Positions 24,101-35,880 are shown, counted from the stretch's first letter. The stretch is 64,000 nt of DNA from Chionoecetes opilio (GCA_016584305.1 JACEEZ010018337.1:105451-169450), one strand, 5' to 3'. Notes: generated by a model from the sequence alone, not told the origin. Numbers and translations: made by a program.

Positions 24101-24660
24101 AGGTATTAGTTACTTTCCCCTCACCCACACGACAGTCGCCACCCTCACCCACACACCCACGACAGCCGCCACCCTCACCCACACACCCACCACCCTCACC
24201 CACACGACAGTCGCTACCCTCACCCACACACCCACGACAGCCGCCACCCTCACCCACACACCCACCACCCTCACCCACACACCCACGACAGTCGCCAGCC
24301 TCACCCACACACCCACGACAGCCGCCACCCTCACCCACACACCCACCACCCTCACCCACACGACAGCCGCTACCCTCACCCACACACCCACGACAGCCGC
24401 CACCCTCACCCACACACCCACGACAGCCGCCACCCTCACCCACACACCCACGACAGCCGCCACCCTCACCCACACACCCACGACAGCCGCCACCCTCACC
24501 CACACACCCACGACAGCCGCCACCCTCACCCACGAGTCACCAGCCTCACCCACGACTCGCTACCCTCACCCACGAGTCACCAGCCTCACCCACGACAGTC
24601 GCTACCCTCACCCACACACCCACGACAACCGCCACCCTCACCCACACACCCACGACCCAT
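24101..24660. repeat. 30-bp minisatellite
   Basis: Units of ACCCTCACCCACACACCCAC plus GACAGCCGCC, with shorter 20-bp variants. Because the main unit is 30 bp, frames stay open and read THTPTTAATL repeatedly. There is no start context, splice support or homology, so it is treated as a tandem repeat and not a gene. The arm B copy at 57180-57515 is shorter and noisier. Confidence 0.9.
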
Positions 24661-24743
24661 TTTGAGAGGTCAGACATACGATGCTTCATGTAGCCACTAC
24701 TGAGCTACCCTCTCGAGATGGAAATTAATCCATGCTTTGACTT

Positions 24744-24955
24744 AACCCCTTGAGGCCCAAAACGTAATTTCCATTGTAATTTGGGTACCATTAGACGATT
24801 TTAAGTGACTATAAGCAATCATTTATAGCTATGACCTGTTTAGTATCCTTGTCCACTAACTAATTTGGTATATTCTGTTACTTTTCGTTATTTTATGGCT
24901 AACAACAGACGATTTGTTATAGCAAAGGAAAGATCTGGGCGTGAAGGGGTGAAGG
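24744..24955 (+). mobile_element. TTAA-type MITE
   Basis: It starts TTAA|CCCCTTGAGGCCC and ends GGGCGTGAAGGGG. Internally it is the same as the copy at 15297. It marks the right edge of arm A; in arm B the same MITE is interrupted at about 57715. Confidence 0.75.
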
Positions 24956-25058
24956 GGTTTGACAAGGAGCGAATGATCTACGTCACAGGTGTTGTAAGGC
25001 AATAGTGACTACTGTTAGGGCTGGAGGTGAGAGTACTAAACCCAGGGGCGGCATGTAG

Positions 25059-25093
<35 letters not shown>

Positions 25094-25668
25094 AAATGAA
25101 GGAGGTGGAGAGAGAGCGATAAAAGGGAGGGAGGGACGGAAGAAAGGGAGAGGAAAAATCATTTGGAGAGATTTCGAGATTGAGGAGAGAGAGAGAGAGA
25201 TAAGATAAGATTTTCATCCTATCTAGACACTTCTAGTCTCTCGACTAGCTTCTAGTCTGCGACATTCTTCTTAATGTCAGCTGTATTTTATCATAGTTAA
25301 CCCTATTATCAGGTAAACACAGACATCATTGACTGATATTTGATGCCAGGAGAAGGGAATACTACACCTCTTCTTAATGTCAGCTGTATTTTATCATAGT
25401 TAACCCTATTATCAGGTAAACACAGGCATCATTTTAAGGATGAGACCTTAAGATAGCATGGAATTTTTGCCTCGTTAAATAAAATAGACTATAGTTTGTC
25501 CTTGGAAAAAAAAAAATCACAATTTCTTTAGTAAATATTGAAGTTTTTTTTTCATAGGGCGTTGAAGGATGAATGATATTATGCACGATTTCATTAACTT
25601 ATTCATGTGTTTATTCATGTATTGTCTTTCATACGTAACACTGCAAATACGCCTGGCACAGTAATCCC

Positions 25669-25703
<35 letters not shown>

Positions 25704-25850
25704 GAATGACACACACATACACACACACAAACATATGCATTGTAAACATAAGGTATCTATAAAAACAAAACGTACACATGACTGTTAATTCCGAAACATT
25801 ACGCACACACACGCACACAGACACGATAACCCACCACTACATATAGTAGT
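24956..25850. other. repeat-rich spacer, no gene
   Basis: It holds (GA)n at 25061-25088 and 25184-25200, a 57-bp direct repeat (CTTCTTAATGTCAGCTGTAT and following) at 25266-25325 and 25371-25428, (TAA)n at 25668-25702 and short CA runs near 25710 and 25803. No exon or ORF is supported. Confidence 0.7.
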
Positions 25851-27490
25851 CGGTCAGCCCCGGTCCAAAATTTTGCTCACCGGTATCAAATTAGGGCGAG
25901 AATGCTAAGAGTGTTTTTTGAGAAGGTATAAATGCCTAGTTAGAAAACATGTGATAGCATTGTGGGGGTGGCAGCTTTATAGGAGTTATCTCCCTTTTTC
26001 CAAAATGGAAATTTTCAACTTTTCAACTTCAACTCAAATTTTCATTTTTCTTTTTCAACAGCTTTTGCATAGAGTGCTTGATCCATGACTACGACAATTG
26101 TGTCCAGAGATAGTTCTTTTCTGATTAGATCCGACTGTTTGATAATTTCATAAACTGTAGTCAACGCTGTAGCTGGTGCATTGATGGTGGGCAGATACCC
26201 AACAACATCTTCTGAGATTGATTCTTGGTCCCTTGTTTTGATATTAAACCCAGTCCAACTTGGGTTTGGGTCTGACAGTCGGATTTTGTTTTGTCTTGCA
26301 AGGACCCAGACCAGATTCTTGTTACCGGCGACCTGAGCGACTCTTGTGCTTCTAGGATGTGGCTCTCGTTGGTTGGTAGAGGCTGTGGACCTACACGTGC
26401 ACAGGCTAAATAGACTTCAAGCTCTTCGTGTTCAATGTTGAATGATCTTTGTTTCAGTTTGTCAATGCGTGGAAGTTCAGGCCTGGGTGGATAAGGTCCA
26501 TAGAACTTAGTCTGGACCGCTATTCCGTTGACTCGATGTGATGTACCTTTTCCAGTAAGTGTCTCCTCCAGTCTGTCTATATTATCCCATGCAAGATTTG
26601 TGAAGACATGGGCCTTGATGGAGAGTGGTAGAACAGCTCTCTGGTTGAAGCCCATTGCCAACTTCTGCAGACCAGAGCGGTATCATTCTCTTCCAGCTGG
26701 TCTAAGACACCCCATGTCCAAACTTATTCAGTATCCGAATGACCTCAGTGTTTCCAGTGAGTGCTTTTACCGCATAAGGAAGCAGGAAATGTTTTGGTGG
26801 TTTATACTGCCCACGTGTAACAGCGTATATCATGTCCTGGCTAAATGACTCGACAAGAATAGCAGTCCTTTGGGATTTATTCGTAGTACTAGTTGTATCT
26901 CCAGTGAGGAGCCCGACCAGAAATCGCTGTAACTCATTTGGTATGGCGATATGAGTAGCTACATCAGACGGATGATATGGCCACGGGGTGAAAATCATGT
27001 CCTTCTTGATGGCCGTTCGGATATGTGACGAAGTCTGATCTATGATCTTGTTGATATCTGTAGACTTTGCCTTCCAAAGCTTGAGCTCCCTATGTAGATT
27101 TTGATTTTCCAAGACAACATCCTTTAATGAGACACAGCATCAAAAACTTTCCCTTATCGTCGGAAAATATTTCTACTGCACCTCCAAGCTCTGATTTCAG
27201 TCTTCTGTGCATATTCTTCTTTGTTGAATCCTTCAGAAGATTAACTCCACCAGACAACATTAATGATTCCAATTTTGTGGTCAAGGAGGTGACTGGTATA
27301 ATCCTCTTGTTGGGGATAATATCTTCTCTGATGTATTCGAAAAGTTCTTGGTAAGCTTCTCCTTCAACCTTGTGATACAGTATAAATTCCTCTGTTACTT
27401 TCTCTTCTTCATTCTCATTGCTGTCCTCTTTGTTCCTAGTGTAATTCCTATAGCATGAAGCGTGGTAGTGTGCCTCTGCGGCAACAATGT

Positions 27491-27672
27491 CTCTACTGGT
27501 TAGTGCTATCATCTTGCCGTCTGCATTTCTGACGGCACTCTCTCTCAGTGTTTGATCTACTCTCGGTTGTGAAGCTAGCGTTCTCTACTGGTTAGTGCTA
27601 TCATCTTGCCGTCTGCATTTCTGACGGCACTCTCTCTCAGTGTTTGATCTACTCTCAGTTGTGAAGCTAGCG
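27491..27672. repeat. 92-bp tandem duplication inside the ORF
   Basis: CTCTACTGGTTAGTGCTATC through GAAGCTAGCG occurs twice with one mismatch (CTCGG/CTCAG), period 92. As 92 is not a multiple of 3, the frame ends shortly after the first copy (MIALTSRER then stop). Confidence 0.9.
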
Positions 27673-28147
27673 TAAGTGTTTCACGTGTATTGGAGTGCTT
27701 TTTGAACTTGACCTTGCTACAGAATACGCAGATCGGAGCATAAACTCTTGATTCATGTGTTGATGTTCTGGAAGACTTTTTTGGAGGACAGTCACTACTA
27801 CCAGATAGATCACTACTACATTCACCTGCTTTACTTTTCAGAGTTTCCAAGTCTCTTTTCATGGTGAACATGCTTCTACATTTTCGATGATAGAATATAA
27901 TTGGAACTTCTTCGTCCTGAAGCGTTTTTGAAACGTCTAGAATGGGGACATGGTTCCTGACTTTGGCGGCTTCAAGTAAGGTTAACCAGGAGGCATGGCT
28001 TTGAGGACTGACAAAATGTTCATCTCCGTCGGATACTGCCTGGTGTGTGATGCACAGTTTCTTGGCGGGTGCCTGTGGCGTTTCCATGTTAACGGACATT
28101 CCAGGCCTCCTACGTTGAAGTTCCACAGCTACCACGACACCGGATTC

Positions 28148-28171
28148 TGGTCCCGGATTCTTCTCTACATC
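28148..28171 (-). other. 2A ribosome-skipping motif (DVEKNPGP)
   Basis: The minus strand encodes LLLKAGDVEKNPGP, which fits the 2A consensus D(V/I)ExNPG|P completely and has the leucine-rich helix-favouring residues before it. In characterised 2A sequences the ribosome fails to join Gly to Pro and continues, releasing two polypeptides. Here it would cut off a short N-terminal peptide (at least ~57 codons in the visible frame) from the Cys/His protein. Activity is not shown by sequence alone. Confidence 0.8.
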
Positions 28172-28577
28172 ACCAGCCTTCAACAATAGCTTCGAGAGGT
28201 AGTCGGCTGCTACTCTACCTCTCCACTCCAAAAACCCGACTTTCTCTGAACGCACGACCTGCGGGCCGGCTGGTCTTCCGGCAGTGGTGGTCTCCTCGAG
28301 GGTCTCCAACGTCGCCAGTCGATCGTCCGGTCCGTCTCTCGCCGATGAAATACGACACCTGAAAAAGAATTTTTTTTTAAATTATATGTATGTATATTTA
28401 TATAATTATATAATATACAGTTTTGAAAAGGGGGATAACTCCCCTCAAGCTGCCACTGCCACAATGCTATCACATGTTTCCTAACTCTAGGCATTTATTA
28501 TACCTTCCCAAAAAACACTATTAGCATTCTCGCCCTAATTTGATACCGACCAACCCCCCAGGCTGATCGCCTAAAAT

Positions 28578-29268
28578 TCATGTATACGGCAGAAATTATA
28601 AGGGAAATACATGTTTACGGAAGATGTAAGAGAAATACGGAAGAAATAAAAGACAATACGGAAGAAATGAGTGCAATACGGAAGATATAGAAGAGAAATA
28701 CGGAAGAAATAAAAGTAATACGGCAGAAATAGAAGTGAAATGTACGGAATAATAGAAGGGAAATGCATGTATACGGCAGAAATAAGGGAAATACGGAAGA
28801 AATAAAAGTAATACGGAAGAAATATAAGGGAAATACGGGATAATTATAAGGGAAATGCATGTCTACGGAAGAAATAAGAGAAATACGGAAGAAATAAGAG
28901 GAATACGGTAGAAATAAAAGTAATACGGCAGAAATAAAAGGGAAATACGGCAGAAATAAAAGGGAATACGGAAGAAATAAGAGGAATACGGTAGAAATAA
29001 AAGTAATACGGCAGAAATAAAAGGGAAATACGGCAGAAATAAAAGGGAAATACGGAAGAAATAAAGGAAAATACGGCAGAAATAAAAGGGAAATACGGAA
29101 GAAATAGAAGACAATACGGAAGAAATAAGAGGAATACGGTAGAAATAAAAGTAATACGGAAGAAATAGCAGGGAAATGTACGGAATAATTAGAAGGGAAA
29201 TGCATGTATACGGCAGAAATAAGGGAAATACGGAAGAAATGGCAGGGAAATGTACGGAAAAAATAAGT
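28578..29268. repeat. ~20-bp minisatellite (TACGGMAGAAATARRRGRAA)
   Basis: About 35 units of AATACGG(A/C)AGAAATAA followed by AAGGGA, AGAGG or AAGT variants, with larger periods where ATGCATGTATACGG recurs (about 28600, 28760, 28857, 29200). Minus frames read as Phe/Ser/Tyr repeats and are not coding. Confidence 0.9.
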
Positions 29269-29394
29269 TTCTCTCGTCCGCTGGTTTACAAGGGACGAGA
29301 GAAAAATGTCAGCGATGATTACTAGTTACTTAGTAGTTAGACTTGTTACTTAGATGTAGTTATTTATTGCTAGACACAGTGATTAGTTGCTCCT

Positions 29395-32300
29395 AGACAC
29401 ACACACATACACACACACACCCCTACACACACCCCAACCCAAAACACACACCCTAACACACACCCCCTGACAAAACACACCCCTACACACACACAAAATA
29501 CACCCCCACACACCCCTACAAACCCCACCCCCTTACACACACCCCATACAGATAACACACCCTTTAAAACACACAAAATAAGATACCACCCCTACACACC
29601 AAAACATACAGATACACACCCCTACACCAAAAAAGATACACCCCCCTACACACAAAAAAAACACCCCCCAAAATACCACCCACACAAAAACCCCACAACA
29701 AAAAACCCCCCAAAAACAAAACCCCAAACCAGAAAAACACCACACACACCAAAACCAACACCCCCACAACACAACAAAACACACCCCACACAAAACCCCC
29801 AACATACAACCCCACACACAAAACAACAGAAACAAACTCCAACACCCCACACACAACACCCCCACACACACACAACAAACACACCCCAACACCAACAACA
29901 AACACCCCCCACAAAAAACAACTACCCCCCCAAACACACACAACAACAACACCCCAACCCCAACCACAAAACGCCCCCCCCACACACAAAACACCCCCAC
30001 ACACACACAACACACCAACAAAACACACACACAACACCAACACCCACAAAACCACACACACAACACACACAACCACAACACACACACCCCAAACAAAAAC
30101 CACACACCCCAAAACACAACACCCCACAAACACACACACACACAAAAACACACACCCCACCAAAACCACAAACAAAAACACACACCCCAAAAAACACACC
30201 CCAAAACCACACACACCCAAAACACACAACACAAACCCCCACACCAAAACCCCAACACAAAAAAACACCCCCAAACACAAAACACACAACACACACAACA
30301 CAACCAAAAACAACAAAACCAACACCACAAAACACAAAACAAAAACCCACAACACCCCAACACAAACCCCCCCCCCCAAACAAAAAAAAACAACAACACA
30401 CCAACAAAACCCCAAAAACCCCACACAACACCACACACAACACACAACACACCAAAAGGACACAACCCCAACACACACAACAAAAACACACACCCAAACC
30501 CCACACAAACACAAACACACAAAACCCAACACAACACAAAACCCCCAACACACAACAAAACCACACCAAAACACACAACACAAAAACACCCCACCAGACA
30601 CAACACAAACAAACCCCAAAAACACAACACAAAAAACCACAAAAAGACACAACACACAACACACAAAACAACCAAAACCCACACAACCAACACAAAAAAC
30701 ACAAAACCCCAAAACCCCACACAGACACAACCCACAACACACACCAACACAAAACAAAAACACACGGGAACAAAACACACACACACAAAAACACACAAAC
30801 ACACACACCACACAAACACACCCCCAACACAAAACAACACAAAAACCCCAAACACAACAAAACCAACACAAAACACAAACCCACAACCCCAGACAAAAAA
30901 AAAACCAAAACCCCACCCCCAACACACAAAACAAACACAAACACAAAAAACCCCACACAACACAAAACAAAAACACCAACACAACACGGGACACAAAAAC
31001 CACAACACACACAAAAACACACCCCACACAACACACAACACAAACACAAAACAAAACACCCCCAAAACAAAACCCAAAAACCAACACACACACCCACACA
31101 ACACCCCCACACCCCCACACAAAAACAAAACACAAAAAACACCACCACACACCGGGACACAACCCCAAAACACACAAAAAACACCCCCAAAAAGACACAA
31201 CACAAAAACAAAAAAACACAACACACAACACAACACAAACAACACACAAACAAAACCAACACACACCAGCCCCAAAAACCACAAAAACAAAACCCACACA
31301 CACACAACAAAAAACACACACAAAACACAAAACAACACAACACCCAACACACAACAAAAACACAAAACCAAAACACACACGGGACAAAAACACACAACAA
31401 ACAACCCCACACCCACACAACACAACAAAAACAACCCCCAACACACACAGAACAACCACACAAACCACACAACACACACACACACAAAAACCCCCACCCC
31501 ACACACAACACAACACAAAACACACAACACACAACACAACACACAAAAAACACAAAAACCAAAAACACACACCACACAGACCCCAACCACAAACACCACC
31601 AGCCCCAAAACACCCACAAACAAACACAACACCCCAACACACACAAAACCCACACACAACACACCAAAAACACACACAGACACCCCACCCAAACCCCCAA
31701 CACACAACCCCCACACCCCACAACAAAACAAAACACACAAACACAACACACAACACAAAAAACACAAAACCAAAAACCAAAAACACACCCAAAAACACAA
31801 AAAACCCCAAACAAACAACACACACCCCAACACCAAAACCACACACACAACAAACAAAACACCCCCAACCAAACACACCCCCAACACAAAAACCACAAAC
31901 AAACAACACACAAAACCACCAACACAAAAACCCCACAACAACCCAAAAACACAAAACACCCAACACACGACACAAAAACACACAACACAAAAACAAAACA
32001 CACCCAAAAAAACACAAAAAACACAAAAACCCACACAACACCCAACACAAAACAACACACCCCAACACAACAACAAACACAAAAACACACACACACACAG
32101 AAAAACAACACACAACCAAAAACCACACACAACCCAAACCACACAGACACAACAAAACAAAAAAACCCCCCCCAAAACACAAACAAAAACACAAAAGACA
32201 AAAAAAACACACGGGACACAACCCCACAACACACAACCCACACAGACCCCAACACACACAACCCAACAAAAACCAAAACAAAAAACACAACACACACCAC

Positions 32301-33005
32301 ACAAAACCCACACAACACAAAACCCCACAACACACCCCAAAAACCCCAAAAACACCAAAACACAAAACCCCCAACCCCAACACACACACAACAAAACAAC
32401 ACAAAACACAAAAAACAACCAAAACCCACACAACACACACCCCCACGACAAACCAAACACAAACCCCACAACACAAAACCAAACCCCAACAAAACAAAAC
32501 ACAAAAACACAAAACCACAACACAACACAGACACAACACAACACACCACACAACACACAACACCCCACACAACACAACACAAAAAACACACCCCAACACA
32601 ACACCACCACACGCCCAAAACCAAACAAAAACACACAAAAACCACACACACAAAACACCCCAAAACACACACACAACAGACACAACACACACACACCCCA
32701 CACACAACCAACACCACACACAACAAAACCCCAAAAACACACAACACACACACCCCAACACACACACAAAACCAACAAACACACAAAACCCCCACACACA
32801 ACAAAAACAACAACAAAACACACACAAACAAAACAAAAACACACACAAAAACCAACAACAAACACACACAAAACCACAAAACACAACAAAACCCCACACA
32901 CAAAAAACACACAACACACACAAACACAAAACACACAACCCACACCCCACAACCACAACCCCAACAAAACACACACACACAAAAAACAAACACACCACAC
33001 ACACC
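29395..33005. repeat. 3.6-kb A/C-only low-complexity tract
   Basis: Apart from a few T at the left end and rare isolated G, the plus strand contains only A and C: CACACA, AACAC, CCCCA and AAAAC words without a stable period. The minus strand frames of over 1000 codons (Cys/Val/Gly/Phe) result from the missing bases. Underlying sequence is probably an AC-type microsatellite or satellite degraded by base-calling. Confidence 0.95.
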
Positions 33006-33867
33006 ACCCTTACACAAAAGCCCCTACCGACAACGCCAAATACTCCCGTTTGAGCGACCCAAACCCGGGGGCCTTCCCAAATCCGCCTTTAAAAAACTTC
33101 TTGACGTGCCCCCCCCTTCTTATGGACGGGGCGCAAACCCAAGGTCTGAAAAAAATGTCCAAATCTCAATGTCCTCCCCACACCCCTTTGAACAACTTTT
33201 ACTGTCAGTGAGCCCTTGAGGAACTCCGCAATGATATTACAAAAACCAGTGCCTTCCCCCCCTTTAACTTTGCTACGGGAGCAGGAAATTTACCGCGGAA
33301 AATTTTTTCAGCCCTAAACGGCCCCCTTTTCCCTTTTTCCAAAATAGGGACGACCAGCCCCCTTTTCCAGTCAGGGGAAGGGTTTACCTAAATTCCCACA
33401 CGGCAGTTTAGGACAGCATGGGGAACCCGCGGATCCCCGGCCCCCACCCCCAGCCCGGGGAGCTCCGCACTGATATTTCCAAAAACCAGGGTGCCCTTTT
33501 CCCCCCCTCAACTTTTCTAAAAGGCCCCTTGAAATTCGTTTTAAAAGAGGGTTTTCGGGTTTTGTCAATGGGGGGATCGGGCCCTCCACTGTTTTAACCC
33601 CCGTGGTTTTGAAGCTGCTCAGTGGAGGGTTTCCCCCGTGAACAAATGCCCAAAATACTCAGCCCCAAAAAGAGCCTCCCGAGCCATCAACCACCTAAAT
33701 ATTGTCAGCCGCAGGGAAAAAAAGAAGGGAAAAATTTACCATTTTTGGAGAAGCTGAATGAGAAAACCTCGGAGAATTTCTGGGTTAGCGGAAAATCTTG
33801 CGGGAAATAAATTCTCGCCCCATCTCCGACAAAAATTCCTGGGTGTGCCCTTGCTAACACCCACACA
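33006..33867. other. low-quality DNA, no gene seen
   Basis: Homopolymer-rich. A phrase GAACTCCGCA/GAGCTCCGCACTGATAT(T) recurs near 33210 and 33465, so a ~255-bp unit seems repeated. The 3'-terminal JIP3 exon would be expected on the minus strand here or further left, but was not found. Confidence 0.45.
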
Positions 33868-33995
33868 CAGAAGCCTAGAAGCCTGGAATAAGCTTGATGC
33901 AGACAGAAGTGATTCATGCAAGAAGTATTCAGGACTTCAAAGGCACGCTGGATAATTTGGAGACGGGACAGTACGAGCATAACTGTTTTCCCTTT
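33868..33995 (+). mobile_element. LINE 3' fragment, copy 2
   Basis: It encodes RSLEAWN.LD then, after a small indel, ARSIQDFKG once, followed by TTTGGAGACGGGACAGTACG and AGCATAACT. It is the same family as 12874-13235, with a single copy of the 64-bp unit and a short CA run in front. Confidence 0.7.
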
Positions 33996-34141
33996 TTGTT
34001 TCCAAAATAGGGACATTTCACAAAACAAAACACCCACCCACCCACACACCCCCACACACACACACACACCCCCACCCACACAAACACACACACCCACACA
34101 CCCACCCACATACACCCACCCACCCACCCACACACACTCAC

Positions 34142-34219
34142 CAATCCTGAAGTCAATGTAGCCTTCACCACCAGAGATCACCAGCATACTCTTGGTCCTC
34201 TGGAAGGTCTCACCACCAC
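34142..34219 (-). CDS. syd: JIP3/JIP4 (Sunday driver) exon, SMLVISGGEGYIDFRIG
   Basis: A 78-bp exon with acceptor GGGGCAG and donor ATTG|GTGAGTG, phase 1 at both ends. Its frame reads GGETFQRTKSMLVISGGEG and then YIDFRI, a signature near the C-terminus of JNK-interacting proteins 3 and 4 (fly Sunday driver). These are cytoplasmic scaffolds that link kinesin-1 and dynein to cargo and organise JNK signalling. This is the most 3' exon of the gene recognised here. A CA-rich intron start (34022-34140) follows. Confidence 0.9.
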
Positions 34220-34594
34220 CTGCCCCCCTCCCCCCCCCGTCACAGCCAAAACTGGGAGGGCCCCCGGGAAAAAGCTGTCAGGGCCGTTTTTAGCCACCTA
34301 GAAACCCGTGGGTTGGTTTTAAAGGGGCCCGGGTTTGCTGGCGGGGGCTGGGGAAAAAAGGGGGGGGGGGACAGCCGGGATATATTTTAGGGGAACTAAA
34401 TATTTTCAACTGAAAAAAACTGAGCCATAAAATTTTCATTCAATGTATAGGGTGGACATTTTAAAAAATTGCCATTGTTAAAAAATTCAAAAAAAGGGGA
34501 AAGCGTCATTCTTTTTCTGGGCGGGGTTGCCCACATTAGTGAAATTTAAAAAAAAAAACCCTGGGATCCTGTTTGAAATTTTTTTTTGAACTAT

Positions 34595-35225
34595 ATTTGC
34601 ACCCCCTCACACCCACAAACCCCCCTAAAAACAAAACACACACCACACCCCCCCCCCCAAAACCACACCCCACCCCACCCCCACACCCCCCACACACCAG
34701 GGCCTTTTTCCTTATAAAAAAAAAAATGTCTATTTTGTCTGTCCCGGTTTTTTCTCCGTTTTCTCTCACACACCCACACCCCCACACACCCCCCCACACC
34801 CCAGGGCCCCCACCTTTTTTAAACAAAAAAATCCATCTGTTTTGTCTTTTCTCTTTCTCCGTTCTCTCTCACCCCACCCACACCCCCCCACACACGGGCC
34901 TTACCTTAAAAAACAAAACTGTCCCATCTGTCTGTCTTTTCTCTCTCTTCTCCCTGTCTCTCCAAAACCCCCAAAAACCCCCCAAAACACTGACCCCACA
35001 CCCCCACAAACCCCCCCCACCCCAGGGGCCCTTTCCCATTTAAAAAAAAATGTCTATCTTCGGGCTGTCTTTCTCTCTTCTCTCTCAATTACACACCTAC
35101 ACACCACACCCACACACACGGGACCCCACACACACACACCCAGGGCCTTAAAATTTATAAACAAAACCCGTCTATCTTGTCTGTCTTTTTTCTCTCTCCC
35201 CTGCCTTTTGTCCCGTCTGTCTGTC
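34595..35225. repeat. tandem repeat, ~100-130 bp units
   Basis: About five noisy units, each with C/A-rich CACCCCCACACAC, a GGGCC word, an A run, and TGTCT(A/G)TTTTGTCTGTC-like sequence ending CTCTCTC. It lies in the intron between two JIP3 exons. Confidence 0.75.
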
Positions 35226-35274
35226 CTCACAACCCCCCCAACCCCCCCACACCCACACCCACCACGTAAACCCC

Positions 35275-35435
35275 GGGAAATGCCACAAAAAACTTCACTG
35301 CATCCCGTGTAAGGGAAAAGACAGCTGACTTTTTGCCACGGAAAGTAGGGGGCGGAAAAGACCCCCGGGCCCTTGGGCCGGGTCCCTGCTGTCTGGTACA
35401 CCCTGATGGGCCCCCCCAGGTTGACCCCGCCCCCC
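35275..35435 (-). CDS. syd: JIP3/JIP4 exon, IRVY...RDAVKFFVAFPG
   Basis: Across three frames (indel-rich sequence) the minus strand shows GPIRVYQ, then KGPGVFSAPYF, AKSQLSF and TRDAVKFFVAFPG, in the order and spacing of the JIP3/4 C-terminal region just before the SGGEGYIDFR exon. The exon borders are approximate; the donor reads CCGG|GGTTTACG and may contain an error. In the gene it directly precedes the exon at 34142-34219. Confidence 0.8.
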
Positions 35436-35577
35436 GGGCATTGGGCTGGGGGGCCCGGGGGTCTGGGGGGCGGGGGCGGCCCGGGAGGGGGGGGGGGTTC
35501 CCGACTGGTTTGGGCTGGGAAATTTGGCCCCCTGGGGGAAAAAAGAAGAACATAAAAACATAAGGAAGCTATTTGCA

Positions 35578-35880
35578 CTTGGGGAAAAAAGGAAGGAAGG
35601 AAGGAAGGATGGGAAAGGAAAAGGAAAAGGGAAAGGAAGGGAAGGAAAGGGAAGGGAAGGGAAAAAAGGAAAGGAAGGGAAAGGAAAGGAAAGGGGGGAA
35701 AGGGGGAAGGAAGGAAGGGAAAGGAAAAGGGAACAAGGAAGGAAGGAAGGAGGGAAGAAAGGGAAAGGGGGGAAAAGGGAAAAAAAGGGAAAGGGAAAGG
35801 GAAAGGGAAAGGGGGGAAGGAAGGAAAGGGGGGAAGGAAGGAAGGAAGGAAGGAATGGGAAAGGGAAGGGAAAGGGAAAA
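35578..35880. repeat. GGGAAA/GGAA polypurine tract
   Basis: About 300 bp of plus-strand purines in GGAAG, GGGAAA and GGAAAA words. It lies in a JIP3 intron and is preceded by AACATAAAAACATAAGGAAGC, a scrap of the LINE tail family seen at 15863. Confidence 0.9.

Larger units (their letters stand above)
7085..24955. other. duplicated locus, arm A (matches arm B 49160-57755)
   Basis: From the MITE at 7085 through the MITE at 24744 this locus recurs in the same order and orientation at 49160-57755. Shared landmarks in order are the foldback repeat, the AC tract, a LINE tail, two exons, two inverted-repeat elements, two TTAA MITEs, further exons, the 30-bp minisatellite and a last MITE. Arm A additionally contains 8700-10380, a 2.2-kb AC tract (short in B) and the LINE at 16509-22219. 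Arm B has extra SINE sequence at 50779. This may be a true segmental duplication or two haplotypes laid end to end in the assembly. Confidence 0.85.
26032..28309 (-). pseudogene. uncharacterised Cys/His protein with N-terminal 2A motif
   Basis: Minus-strand frames in order: an N-terminal segment with a 2A motif (28148-28171); a Cys/His unit ending YHRKCRSMFTMKR; a second unit CVFCSK ... AEAHYHASCYRNYTR; a mid-region with IYAVTRGQYKPPKH; then LAWDNIDRLEETLTGKGTSH and MDQALYAKA near the end. I associate this pattern with a large uncharacterised family common in aquatic invertebrates. A 92-bp tandem duplication (27491-27672) and further shifts break the frame, and a stop at about 26032 truncates it. 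No clear ATG precedes the 2A; TTTTTCAG|GTGTCG near 28370 may be a splice acceptor from an exon within the TIR. Confidence 0.65.
25851..28571 (-). mobile_element. TIR-bounded element carrying a 2A-containing gene
   Basis: Left (25851-26005) and right (28420-28571) ends are long inverted repeats. GGTATCAAATTAGGGCGAGA, ATGCTAA.AGTGTTTTTTG, AACATGTGATAGCATTGTGG and GGCAGCTT..GGAGTTAT appear on the left and, inverted, on the right. The interior carries one minus-strand gene, broken and 3'-truncated just before the left terminus. No recognised transposase domain is visible, and no target duplication could be fixed. It may be a DNA transposon derivative whose only ORF belongs to an uncharacterised invertebrate family, or a captured gene fragment. 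Confidence 0.75.

Noticed and set aside
24101..24660. CRISPR-like array of regular repeats
   Set aside because: Units are contiguous with no unique spacers and the genome is eukaryotic; it is a minisatellite.
28571..29205. Phe/Ser/Tyr-rich minus-strand ORF of 196 codons
   Set aside because: Produced by the ~20-bp TACGG(A/C)AGAAATAA minisatellite.
29533..33000. Minus-strand open frames of over 1000 codons
   Set aside because: A strand without A and C in the complement can hardly form stop codons; composition is Cys/Val/Gly/Phe noise with no domain.
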